64,000 bases of DNA from Streptacidiphilus sp. P02-A3a (GTDB lineage Bacteria > Actinomycetota > Actinomycetes > Streptomycetales > Streptomycetaceae): the NCBI RefSeq assembly GCF_014084105.1, contig NZ_CP048289.1, positions 8,131,922 to 8,195,921 on the forward strand. The letters run 5' to 3'. Made by a program: the position numbers and the translations under genes. Positions 43,466 through 51,403 of the stretch are shown here, one piece after another. A model generated the notes under the pieces. The model was not told where the DNA came from, ran no database searches, and saw only the letters and a list, made by a program, of their open reading frames with translations. Numbering within the stretch: position 1 is the first letter of the stretch; the number at the start of each line of letters is the position of its first letter.

Positions 43466-44413
43466 ATGCGTGCCCTCCTGGTCTTCAATCCGAAGGCCAC
43501 CACCACCAGTGGACGGACCAGGGACGTGCTCGCCCACGCGCTGGCCAGCGACCTGAAGTTGGACGTCGTCGGCACCGGCTACCGGGGCCACGCGCGCGAT
43601 CTGGCCCGGGAGGCGACCGCCTCCGGCAACGTCGACCTGGTGGTCGCGCTCGGCGGCGACGGCACCGTCAACGAGGTCGTCAACGGACTGCTCGCGGAGG
43701 GCCCGGCCGAGGACCTGCCCCGGCTGGCCGTGGTCCCCGGCGGCAGCACCAATGTCTTCGCCCGGGCGCTGGGCCTGCCGAACGATCCGGTGGAGGCGAC
43801 CAGCGTGCTGCTGGACGCGCTCGCGGCCGGACGCGAGCGGACGATCGGGCTCGGTGTGGCGAGCAGCGAGGGCCTGCCGGACCGCTGGTTCACCTTCACC
43901 GCGGGCTTCGGCTTCGACGCCGGTGTGGTCGGCCGGGTGGAGCAGCACCGCCGCAGCGGTCGCCGGTCGACCCACACCCTGTACGTCAACCAGGCGGTGC
44001 GTCACTACTTCGGGGTGAAGGAGCACCGCAAGGCGGGGCCGATCACGCTGAGTGTCCCGGGTGCGGATCCTGTGGACGGACTGGTCGTGTCCATAGTGTC
44101 GAACACCTCTCCGTGGACCTTCCTCGGCAACCGCCCGGTCTACGCCTCGCCCGACGCCACCTTCGACACGAGCCTGGACATCTTCGGGCTGACCCGGATG
44201 TCACTCGTTCAGACGCTGCGCACGATCCCGCAGCTGCTGGACGCCTCCGGGGCGGGCCCGCATGGCAAACACGTGGTCGCTTATCACGACCTCGGCGAAT
44301 TCACCTTGCATTCGCAGGAACCGCTGCCATTTCAGGTCGATGGAGACCATCTTGGAGAGCGGAACCAAGTCAGGTTCTCAGGCGTAGGCCGCGCACTGCG
44401 TGTGATTGTGTGA
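43466..44413 (+). CDS. Diacylglycerol/lipid kinase family protein
   Basis: A 315-residue lipid kinase of the DagK/YegS/BmrU family, which phosphorylates a lipid alcohol with ATP. The start RALLVFNPKATTTSGR contains the phosphate loop, VVALGGDGTVNEVVNGLL is the catalytic GGDGT motif, and PGGSTNVFARALGLP is the nucleotide-binding segment. Lipid substrate unknown. It lies between sigH and wblE as in other streptomycetes. Confidence 0.92.
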   Translation: MRALLVFNPKATTTSGRTRDVLAHALASDLKLDVVGTGYRGHARDLAREATASGNVDLVVALGGDGTVNEVVNGLLAEGPAEDLPRLAVVPGGSTNVFARALGLPNDPVEATSVLLDALAAGRERTIGLGVASSEGLPDRWFTFTAGFGFDAGVVGRVEQHRRSGRRSTHTLYVNQAVRHYFGVKEHRKAGPITLSVPGADPVDGLVVSIVSNTSPWTFLGNRPVYASPDATFDTSLDIFGLTRMSLVQTLRTIPQLLDASGAGPHGKHVVAYHDLGEFTLHSQEPLPFQVDGDHLGERNQVRFSGVGRALRVIV

Positions 44414-44747
44414 CTGGAAGGGGTCAATCTCCTTCTTCTCGAACGCACACCCCCCTTCACTCCATAGAAGTACAGGGTGTGACCTAGCCGACACCAAGGA
44501 ATCAAAATTTACTTCCCGAAGGGGGTTGTATCCGGGGTCGAGGTTTGCGAACCTTTACCTGGCGATCGGGACAGTCCGTCACCGGACACCCGCCCAAGTC
44601 GCCCGAACCCACCCGCAACGCTGCGAGCACCCTTGTGTCGACTCATCTGTCGGCCCTGCGTCCGCCCCTGGATTCGTGAAAGCGTTCACATTCACAAGCA
44701 ACCAGTGTCTGTGGGATGAACCCGCAGGCAGGAGGAGTTGGATCACC
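44414..44747 (+). promoter_or_regulatory. Leader and promoter region of wblE with Rex-like box
   Basis: This 334-bp stretch has no credible gene. CACACCC (44446-44452) pairs with GGGTGTG (44475-44481) around an inner CTTC/GAAG stem, a likely dagK terminator. Further down is a Rex-type palindrome (44675-44690), and AGGAGGAG before 44748 is a very strong ribosome site. Confidence 0.65.
44675..44690. promoter_or_regulatory. Rex-like operator upstream of wblE
   Basis: CGTGAAAGCGTTCACA differs at 2 of 16 positions from the Streptomyces Rex consensus TGTGAACGCGTTCACA. It lies 57 bp before the wblE start. Rex is a repressor released by a high NADH/NAD+ ratio. Confidence 0.65.
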
Positions 44748-44999
44748 ATGGACTGGCGCCACCGCGCTGTCTGCCGGGAAGAGGACCCCGAGCTGTTCTT
44801 CCCCATTGGCAACACGGGGCCGGCCCTGCTGCAGATCGAGGAAGCGAAGGCCGTGTGCCGTCGCTGTCCCGTGATGGAAAGCTGCCTGCAGTGGGCCCTG
44901 GAGACCGGGCAGGACGCCGGTGTCTGGGGCGGTATGAGCGAGGACGAGCGCCGCGCGATGAAGCGCAGGGCCGCCCGCAACCGTGCCCGCACGGCCTGA
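44748..44999 (+). CDS. wblE: WhiB-family iron-sulfur regulator
   Basis: An 83-residue WhiB protein nearly identical in pattern to streptomycete WblE and mycobacterial WhiB1. Four Cys ligands for a [4Fe-4S] cluster are present (Cys9 in AVCREED; CRRC and SCLQ), followed by the GVWGG turn and a basic C-terminal DNA-binding tail (RRAMKRRAARNRART). Such proteins act with the principal sigma factor and sense nitric oxide or redox state. The ATG at 44748 has a near-perfect ribosome site. Confidence 0.95.
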   Translation: MDWRHRAVCREEDPELFFPIGNTGPALLQIEEAKAVCRRCPVMESCLQWALETGQDAGVWGGMSEDERRAMKRRAARNRARTA

Positions 45000-45375
45000 C
45001 ACACACTCAAGCACCACCGGGGGTCCGGGGGTTGTGCCTGTAACGGGCATCACACCCCCGGAACGGCAGGACCGCAGGACCACCCGCGGCACCTCGCCGT
45101 ACAGCTGATCAGCCCTTGATCGAGTACACCGGGCACCGAACACGACGGTGTATTTTCCGAGGCAACGCACGCTCCACTTGGTGCTCCACGGGCCCGACAG
45201 TTTGATACCGTCGGATCCGAGGGCAACCGCTCGTGCGATGCACGCGGGCACCGCCCGCACCCAGAGCCCCTGCTCCGGCCGACTCCCCCCGACGGCCGGA
45301 GCAGGTCTGAGAGGCCCTGCCGACCCTCCCCCCCGGTCGGCAGGGCCTCGCTTCATTTCCCGGCCCCGCCTCCCG
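45000..45375. other. Hairpin-rich gap between wblE and the synthetase gene
   Basis: No ORF is credible. CCGGGGGT...ACCCCCGG (about 45029-45061) probably ends wblE. TACACCG (45125-45131) pairs with CGGTGTA (45146-45152) and is followed by TTTT. Further hairpins lie at 45194-45214 (CCGAC/GTCGG), 45244-45258 (GCGGGC/GCCCGC), 45269-45305 and 45311-45349. Confidence 0.65.
45269..45349. terminator. Tandem strong hairpins after the synthetase gene
   Basis: A 13-bp perfect stem (45269-45281 with 45293-45305) is followed by a 15-bp perfect stem (45311-45325 with 45335-45349, loop 9). The second lies 26 bp beyond the synthetase stop on the minus strand; a T-rich stretch on its plus-strand side would suit transcripts from wblE. 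Probably a double bidirectional terminator. Confidence 0.8.
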
Positions 45376-48300
45376 TCAGCGGGGCTCCGGCCAGGCCGCC
45401 ACCGGGTTGCCCAGCCAGCGGCCCCGCGGCGGCACCGACTCGCCGCGCATCACCAGCGAGGACGGCCCCACCACCGCCGCCTCCCCCAGCTCCGAGCCGA
45501 GCAGCACGATCGAGTGCGGCCCCACGGTCGCCCCGGCGCCCACGGTGATCCGGTCCATCCGCAGCAGCCGGTCGTGGAACAGGTGGGTCTGCACCACCAC
45601 CCCCCGGTTGACGCTGGCCCCCTCCCCCAGCCGGACCAGGTCCAGCTCCGGCAGCCAGTGGGTCTCGCACCACACCCCGCGGCCGATCCGCGCGCCCAGG
45701 CTGCGCAGCCAGAGGTTGAGGAACGGCGTGCCGACCAGTCCCGCACCGAGCCAGGGCATGGCCAGCTCCTCGACCCAGGCGTCGAACAGCTCGTTGCGCC
45801 AGACGAAGGAACTCCACAGCGGGCGCCGACCGACCCGGTAGCGGCCGAGCAGCAGCCATTTGGCGGCAGTGGTCAGCAGGCAGGCGGTCACCCCGCAACC
45901 GAGCAGCAGCCCGCCCGCGCCCAGCACGCACCACAGCGCTCCGGAGCGGTCCAGCAGCCGCTGCGCCCCGGCCACCGCCAGGTCCCCCAGCAGCACGCTC
46001 AGCAGCACCGGCAGCAGCCGGCACAGCTCGACCGCGGCCCGGGCCCGGACCAGCCGCCGGGGCGGGTCGTAGCTGCGCGCGGCGTCCACCTGCTCCGGGA
46101 TCCGCCGCACCGGGAAGCCGGGACGGCCGAGCCAGGAGCCGCCGCGCCCGTCGGCGGCTCCGCCGCGCTCCGTCGGCGGGGCGTCCGAGAGCACGCCGAC
46201 CAGGGAGTCCGCGGGCAGCGAGCGGCCGGGGCCGACGATGCCGGAGTTGCCGACGAAGGAGCGGCGGCCGACCCGCGCCCGGCCGAGCCGCAGCCAGCCG
46301 CCGCGCACCTCGTACGGCGCCAGCAGGGTGTCGTCCGCCAGGAAGGCGTAGTCGTCCACCCGCATCAGCCCGGGCAGCCCGAGCACGGTGGACGCCTCGA
46401 CCCGGCGGCCGACCCGGGCCCCGAGCAGCCGCAGCCACGCGGGCGTCAACAGCCCGGCGTACAGCGGGAACAGCACGGTCCTGGCGGCCGACATCAGGTT
46501 GAGCACGGCCCAGGCGCACCAGGCGGCGCGGCCGGTCGCCGGGTGCAGCCCGGGGGTGACCGCCCGCGAGAGCAGCCGCACCAGACCCGCCGTCAGCAGC
46601 GCGTACAGCAGCAGCGTCAGCAGCGTCAGCGGCGCCGAGGCGGCCAACAGCCGGGCCACCACCACCCCGTAGCGGCGCTGCCCGTCGGCGAGCCGGTAGA
46701 GCACCAGCAGCGCGGGCAGCGCGGCCAGCAGCGGCAGCCCGCCGAGCAGCGGCAGGGACAGCGCGTAGGCGGCCGTCCAGGCCCGGGAGCGGACGTGCCG
46801 GGGGGCCGGCCAGGGGTCGGCCGCCGGGGCCGGGTCGGGGCGGGCCGGGGAGCCGTGCCAGCGCTGCCCGGCGGGCACCCGGCCGGTGACGCAGCTGCCG
46901 GGCGCGACGTCCGCGCCCGCGCCGACGTCCGCGCCCGGCATCAGCACGGCGCGGGTGCCGACCCGCGCGCCGGGCCCGACCCGGACCGCGCCGAGCCGCA
47001 GCAGGTCGCCGTCCAGCCACCACCCGGCGGCGTCCACCTCGGGCTCCAGCGAGCAGCCCGCGCCGAACTCGGCCAGGCCGGTGACCGGGGGCATGGCGTG
47101 CAGGTGGACGTCCGGGCCGACGGTGCAGCCGAGCATCCGGGCGTAGCGCGCGGCGAGCGGGGTGCCGAGCACGGCGGCGCCGCTGAACGCGGCGGCCAGC
47201 CGTTCGGCGGTCCACAGCCGCAGATGGGTGACCCCGCCGCGTGGGTGGGTGCCCGGGCGCAGCCCGAGGGTGAGCAGCCTGGCCCCGCCCGCGCCGATGG
47301 CGGCCCGGCCGAACGGGCTGGCCAGCACCAGCCAGCCGACCGCGAGCAGCCACCACGGGCTGGGCCTGGTCCACGGCAGCGGTCCGACCAGGTTGTCCGC
47401 GACCGCCAGCGCGAGCAGCCAGCGCAGTCCGCGCAGCAGTTGCAGCACCGCCAGCACCGCCGCCTGGTAGGCCCCGGCCCGGCGGGGCACCGGGCGCACC
47501 CGGCGCGGCCGCCCGGCCGCGGGCTCGGGGTCGGTCCGGTCGGTGCGACGGGGCCGGGAGCGGTCGAGGTGGAGCGCCAGGTCGCCGAGCCGGGGCCGGT
47601 GGTAGAGGTCGGCGACGGACACCCCGGGGTGGCGTTCGCGCAGCAGCGAGACCAGTTGGGCGGCGGCCAGGCTGGTGCCGCCGAGGGCGAAGAAGTCGCT
47701 GTCCTCGGCGACCGGGACGCCCAGCAGCTCCCGCCAGCGCTCGGCCAGCCAGGCGGCGGTGCCGCGCGGCTCGGCTCCGGGCGCGGCGGTGTCGGCTCCG
47801 GGCAGCGGCCAGGGCAGCGCCTGGCGGTCGACCTTGCCCGAGGTCCGGGTGGGCAGCGCGGGCAGCGCCGCGAGCACCGGGACCAGCGCGGCCGGCAGCC
47901 GCTCGGCCAGCCGGGCCCGGAGCGCCGCCAGCGCGGCCGGTCCACTGGCCGCCGCCGGGTCCAGCACCAGGTAGCCGACCAGCAGCCGGCCCCCGGCCGG
48001 GGCGGTGCGCACCGCGGCGGCGGCCGAGCGGACGCCGGGCAGGGCGGCCAGGGCGGCGTCGATCTCGCCGAGCTCGACCCGCCGTCCGCCGAGCTTGACC
48101 TGCTCGTCGGCGCGGCCGAGGTAGACCAGCCCCTCCGGGTCGGCCAGGACCAGGTCGCCGCTGCGGTAGCTGCGGGCGCCGGGCAGCGCCGGATGGCGGC
48201 GGAACTTCTCGGCGTCCTTGGCCGGGTCAAGGTAGCGGGCCGCGCCCACGCCCCCGATCACCAGTTCGCCCACCTCGCCCCAGGCGACGGGTTCGCCGTC

Positions 48301-49338
48301 GGGGCCGACCACGGCCAGCTCCCAGCCGTCCAGCGGGCGGCCGATGCGTACCGGCTGTCCGGCCCGAAGCGGCGCGCCGCAGGCGACGACGGTGGTCTCG
48401 GTCGGGCCGTAGGTGTTCCAGAACTCCCGCCCGGGCACGTCCAGCCGGTCCACCAGCTCGGCCGGGCAGGCCTCGCCGCCGACGATCAGCAGCCGGACCC
48501 GGTCCAGCGCCCCGGGCGGCCACAGCGCCGCCAGCGTCGGCACCGTGGAGACGGCGGTGATGCCCCGCTCCACCAGCCAGGGCCCCAGGTCGGCTCCGGA
48601 CTTCACCAGCGAGCGCGGCGCCGGGACCAGGCAGCCGCCGTTGCGCCAGGCCAGCCACATCTCCTCGCAGGAGGCGTCGAAGGCCACCGAGAGGCCCGCC
48701 AGCACCCGGTCGCCGGGGCCGAGCGGGGCGTCCCGCAGGAACAGCCCGGCCTCGGCGTCGACGAAGGCCGCCGCCGAGCGGTGGCTGACGGCGACCCCCT
48801 TGGGGCGGCCGGTGGTACCGGAGGTGAAGATCACCCAGGCGTCGTCGGCGGGGACCGGCGGCCGGGAGCGGCCCCCGGCCGGGGCCGGACCGGGCAGGCA
48901 GCCGCCGTCGGGGCCGAGCACCGCGCAGACCCCGGCGTCCGCCCAGATCGCCTCGGCCCGCTCGTCCGGGTCGTCCACGTCCACCGGGACGTAGGCGGCG
49001 CCGGAGCAGAGCACGCCGAGGACGGCCAGGTAGAGCCCGGCGGTGCCGGAGGGGATCCGGACGCCGACGCGGTCCCCGGGGCCGATGCCCCGGCCCGCGA
49101 GCGCGGCGGCCAGCGCCCCGGCCGCCGCGCGCAAGGCCCGGTAGTCGAGGACGCCCTGGTCCTCGGTGTCCAGGGCGGGGGCCAGCGGGTGGCGGCGGAC
49201 GGCGGCGTCGAGGACGTCCACCAGGGTCCGCGCGGGGGCGGCGGGGCGGGAGGGCCACACCGCCCCGGCCGACCAGCCGGGGGCCTCCCGCCGGTCGGGC
49301 AGCGTCGCCGCCGCGCGGGTCAGGTTCTCAGGGTCCAC
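45376..49338 (-). CDS. Pls/PosA-family non-ribosomal peptide synthetase (adenylation-thiolation-membrane-LbH)
   Basis: A single-module synthetase of about 1320 residues. An adenylation domain (about 1-480: WVIFTSGTTGRPKGVAVSH, NTYGPTETTVVACG, YRSGDLV, GRRVELGEID, TSGKVDRQALP) and a carrier domain with phosphopantetheine Ser in DFFALGGTSLAAAQL are followed by a membrane half with about six helices and hexapeptide-repeat acyltransferase-like domains instead of a condensation or thioesterase domain. This is the layout of epsilon-poly-lysine synthetase and its relatives, which make homopolymers of basic amino acids at the membrane. The specificity code read by eye is D-A-E-T-I-G-T-V-V-K; Glu at the third position fits a cationic side chain. 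The start is GTG 49338 (GAGAG upstream); a frame to 49491 crosses the promoter. Confidence 0.88.
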   Translation of the reverse strand: MDPENLTRAAATLPDRREAPGWSAGAVWPSRPAAPARTLVDVLDAAVRRHPLAPALDTEDQGVLDYRALRAAAGALAAALAGRGIGPGDRVGVRIPSGTAGLYLAVLGVLCSGAAYVPVDVDDPDERAEAIWADAGVCAVLGPDGGCLPGPAPAGGRSRPPVPADDAWVIFTSGTTGRPKGVAVSHRSAAAFVDAEAGLFLRDAPLGPGDRVLAGLSVAFDASCEEMWLAWRNGGCLVPAPRSLVKSGADLGPWLVERGITAVSTVPTLAALWPPGALDRVRLLIVGGEACPAELVDRLDVPGREFWNTYGPTETTVVACGAPLRAGQPVRIGRPLDGWELAVVGPDGEPVAWGEVGELVIGGVGAARYLDPAKDAEKFRRHPALPGARSYRSGDLVLADPEGLVYLGRADEQVKLGGRRVELGEIDAALAALPGVRSAAAAVRTAPAGGRLLVGYLVLDPAAASGPAALAALRARLAERLPAALVPVLAALPALPTRTSGKVDRQALPWPLPGADTAAPGAEPRGTAAWLAERWRELLGVPVAEDSDFFALGGTSLAAAQLVSLLRERHPGVSVADLYHRPRLGDLALHLDRSRPRRTDRTDPEPAAGRPRRVRPVPRRAGAYQAAVLAVLQLLRGLRWLLALAVADNLVGPLPWTRPSPWWLLAVGWLVLASPFGRAAIGAGGARLLTLGLRPGTHPRGGVTHLRLWTAERLAAAFSGAAVLGTPLAARYARMLGCTVGPDVHLHAMPPVTGLAEFGAGCSLEPEVDAAGWWLDGDLLRLGAVRVGPGARVGTRAVLMPGADVGAGADVAPGSCVTGRVPAGQRWHGSPARPDPAPAADPWPAPRHVRSRAWTAAYALSLPLLGGLPLLAALPALLVLYRLADGQRRYGVVVARLLAASAPLTLLTLLLYALLTAGLVRLLSRAVTPGLHPATGRAAWCAWAVLNLMSAARTVLFPLYAGLLTPAWLRLLGARVGRRVEASTVLGLPGLMRVDDYAFLADDTLLAPYEVRGGWLRLGRARVGRRSFVGNSGIVGPGRSLPADSLVGVLSDAPPTERGGAADGRGGSWLGRPGFPVRRIPEQVDAARSYDPPRRLVRARAAVELCRLLPVLLSVLLGDLAVAGAQRLLDRSGALWCVLGAGGLLLGCGVTACLLTTAAKWLLLGRYRVGRRPLWSSFVWRNELFDAWVEELAMPWLGAGLVGTPFLNLWLRSLGARIGRGVWCETHWLPELDLVRLGEGASVNRGVVVQTHLFHDRLLRMDRITVGAGATVGPHSIVLLGSELGEAAVVGPSSLVMRGESVPPRGRWLGNPVAAWPEPR

Positions 49339-49518
49339 GTGGGTGCTCTCGTCGGACGGGCTTCGGCCGGACGGGCGTCTGGCACCGGGTACACCGAGGG
49401 AGCACGGTCCGAAGTTGTGCGGCGACCGATGAGAAGTGGGTAAATCCTGAGATACGGTACTTTGTACGACTTGGTGCTGACGGAGCGTCACCCAACCCGG
49501 GGGCTTCGGTGACGGCCC

Positions 49519-49546
49519 GTCAGCGGGCCTCGGTCAGCGGGCCTCG
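49519..49546. repeat. 14-bp duplication spanning the pdtaS stop codon
   Basis: GTCAGCGGGCCTCG occurs twice in tandem (49519-49532, 49533-49546). The second copy contains the last codons and the stop (49534-49536) of the kinase gene. Confidence 0.88.
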
Positions 49547-51024
49547 GTGACCGGGACCTCCAGCAGCACCGTGGTCCCCGCGGACGCCCCGGCGACCATG
49601 TCGAAGCTGCCGCCGAGCTCGCCGACCACCAGGGTGCGGACGATCTGCAGCCCGAGGTTGCCCTGCCGCTGCGGGTCGAAGCCCTCCGGCAGCCCGCGGC
49701 CGTCGTCGGCCACGGTGATCGCCAGCAGCGTCTCGCCGGTCCCCGGCTCCCGGGTGCGCACCGCCGAGACCTCGACCGTGCCGCCCGCCTTGGGGCCGTA
49801 GGCGTGCTCCAGGGCGTTCTGCAGGATCTCGGTGAGCACCATCGCCAGGGGGGTGGCCACGTCCGCCGAGAGGATGCCGAAGCTGCCGCTGCGGCGGGCG
49901 GTCACCCGGCCGTCCTGGGACAGCTCCATCACCATGGTCAGCACCCGGTCGGCGATCTCGTCGAAGGCGACGTGCTCGTCCAGGTTCTGCGACAGCGTCT
50001 CGTGCACGATGGCGATCGAGCCGACCCGGCGCACCGCCTCGTCCAGCGCGTCCCTGGCCGCCTCCGAGTCCATCCGCCGGGACTGCAGCCGCAGCAGCGC
50101 GGCCACCGTCTGCAGGTTGTTCTTCACCCGGTGGTGGATCTCGCGGATGGTGGCGTCCTTGGTCATCAGCTCGCGCTCGCGCCGCCGCAGCTCGGTGACG
50201 TCGCGCAGCAGCACCAGCGAGCCGATGAGGACCCCCTTGGGCTTCAGCGGGATGGCCCGCAGCTGCACCACGCCCTCGGTGGACTCCACCTCGATCTGCC
50301 GCGGCGCCCAGCCGCTGGCGAGCTTGACCAGCGCCTCGTCGACCGGGCCCCGGGTCTGCGGCGGGGCCAGCTCGGCGGTGGCCCGGCCCAGGTGCAGCCC
50401 GACCAGGTCGGCGGCCAGGCCGAGCCGGTGGTAGGCGGAGAGCGCGTTGGGGCTGGCGTAGGTGACCACCCCGTCGGCGTCCAGCCGGATCAGGCCGTCC
50501 CCGGCGCGCGGCGAGGCGTCCATGTCGACCTGCTCGCCGGGGAACGGAAACGTTCCGGCGGCGATCATCTGGGCCAGGTCGGACGCGCTCTGCAGGTAGG
50601 TGAGCTCCAGCCGGCTCGGGGTGCGCACGGTCAGCAGGTTGGTGTTCCGGGCGATCACCCCGAGCACCCGGCCCTCGCGCCGGACCGGGATCGACTCCAC
50701 CCGCACCGGCACGTCCTCGCGCCACTCCGGATCCCCCTCGCGGACGATCCGGCCCTCGTCCAGCGCCACGTCCAGCATCGGCCGACGGCCGCGCGGGACC
50801 AGGTGGCCGACCATGTCGTCCAGGTACGAGGTGGGGCCGGTGTTCGGCCGCATCTGCGCCAGCGAGACGTACCGGGTGCCGTCCCGGGTCGGCACCCACA
50901 GCACCAGGTCGGCGAAGGAGAGGTCGGAGAGCAGCTGCCACTCGGACACCAGGAGGTGGATCCACTCCACATCGGCGCTGTCCAGGGAGGTGTGGTGGCG
51001 CACCAGCTCGTTCAGGGAAGGCAT
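49534..51024 (-). CDS. pdtaS: PdtaS-type sensor histidine kinase
   Basis: A 496-residue soluble kinase with a GAF domain (about 1-150), a PAS domain (about 165-280), then HisKA_2 with the phospho-His in IREIHHRVKNNLQTVAALLRLQSRR and a HATPase domain (EILQNALEHAYG, VADDGRGLPEGF, GNLGLQIV). Such kinases phosphorylate the ANTAR-type RNA-binding regulator PdtaR, which is not in the window. It normally adjoins wblE; here the synthetase gene lies between. No membrane segment is visible, so the signal is cytosolic. Confidence 0.92.
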   Translation of the reverse strand: MPSLNELVRHHTSLDSADVEWIHLLVSEWQLLSDLSFADLVLWVPTRDGTRYVSLAQMRPNTGPTSYLDDMVGHLVPRGRRPMLDVALDEGRIVREGDPEWREDVPVRVESIPVRREGRVLGVIARNTNLLTVRTPSRLELTYLQSASDLAQMIAAGTFPFPGEQVDMDASPRAGDGLIRLDADGVVTYASPNALSAYHRLGLAADLVGLHLGRATAELAPPQTRGPVDEALVKLASGWAPRQIEVESTEGVVQLRAIPLKPKGVLIGSLVLLRDVTELRRRERELMTKDATIREIHHRVKNNLQTVAALLRLQSRRMDSEAARDALDEAVRRVGSIAIVHETLSQNLDEHVAFDEIADRVLTMVMELSQDGRVTARRSGSFGILSADVATPLAMVLTEILQNALEHAYGPKAGGTVEVSAVRTREPGTGETLLAITVADDGRGLPEGFDPQRQGNLGLQIVRTLVVGELGGSFDMVAGASAGTTVLLEVPVTEAR

Positions 51025-51080
51025 CCTCCGACCCTATCCGGCCCACCGCCCGCGCCGCGCGCGCGGAACTTCTCCCCGGC

Positions 51081-51116
51081 TATGGTCTAGACAAGCTAAT
51101 TGGTCTAGTCCACAAT
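51081..51116 (+). promoter_or_regulatory. DasR-controlled promoter with two dre sites
   Basis: A -35 TAGACA (51088-51093), a 17-bp spacer and -10 CACAAT (51111-51116) form a plus-strand promoter. dre-like boxes with cores TGGTCTAGACAA (16-mer 51081-51096) and TGGTCTAGTCCA (16-mer 51099-51114) cover it; the known dre consensus is ACTGGTCTAGACCAGT. DasR binding would block transcription until glucosamine 6-phosphate releases it. Confidence 0.8.
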
Positions 51117-51122
51117 GGACTC

Positions 51123-51300
51123 AGCACCAAGGAGAGCGACCACCGCGCTATCTGCCCTGACCGCGCACGGTCCTCTCCGCTTGAAGAAGTCGGCCGCCAC
51201 CGTCTTGCGCCCCGCGGGTCCGCACGCCCGCCGCGCAGTCAGACGCAGCCGCCGACTATGCCTCGGGCCGCGGTGCCGGACAGGTTGAGGGTCCTGTCCC
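51123..51300 (+). ncRNA. Candidate DasR-regulated small RNA (scr5239 homologue)
   Basis: The promoter predicts a transcript start near 51123 but drives no credible ORF. A hairpin GGACAGG (51278-51284)/CCTGTCC (51293-51299) would end a transcript of about 175 nt. In S. coelicolor the conserved 159-nt sRNA scr5239, which represses dagA and metE, lies at the equivalent place beside the SCO5239 (pdtaS) gene. Identity rests on position and promoter layout, not on an alignment. Confidence 0.5.
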
Positions 51301-51358
51301 GGCGCCACGGCCCTTGCGCTTTCAGGGTGCGACCTCTTCGCCTCCCCGCGAGAGGAAC

Positions 51359-51394
51359 GAGGGCCCCCGCCGCGACTCCGCGACGGGGGCCCTC
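51359..51394. terminator. Strong terminator after the SIS isomerase gene
   Basis: GAGGGCCCCCG (51359-51369) pairs perfectly with CGGGGGCCCTC (51384-51394); the loop contains a further CGCG/CGCG stem. It lies 9 bp beyond the isomerase stop on the minus strand and could also stop a plus-strand transcript. Confidence 0.8.
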
Positions 51395-51403
51395 GCGCGT
51401 GCG

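Larger units (their letters stand above)
51025..51403. other. Gap between pdtaS and the SIS isomerase gene
   Basis: It contains two DasR boxes, a plus-strand promoter, the candidate sRNA and a strong terminator, annotated separately. A 57-codon frame from 51115 starts inside the -10 box and is not credible. Confidence 0.7.

Noticed and set aside
44498..44527. SigR-type promoter (GGAAT...GTT) before wblE
   Set aside because: The spacer is 22 bp, outside the 18-19 bp of SigR promoters.
45148..49443. A 1431-codon open frame on the plus strand
   Set aside because: It is the antisense shadow of the synthetase gene. Its translation is Gly/Arg/Gln/Pro-rich without motifs, while the minus strand has full adenylation and carrier signatures.
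51115..51288. A 57-codon plus-strand ORF beginning ATGGACTCAGC
   Set aside because: The ATG lies in the -10 box of the promoter, there is no ribosome site, and the product is Arg-rich without family features.
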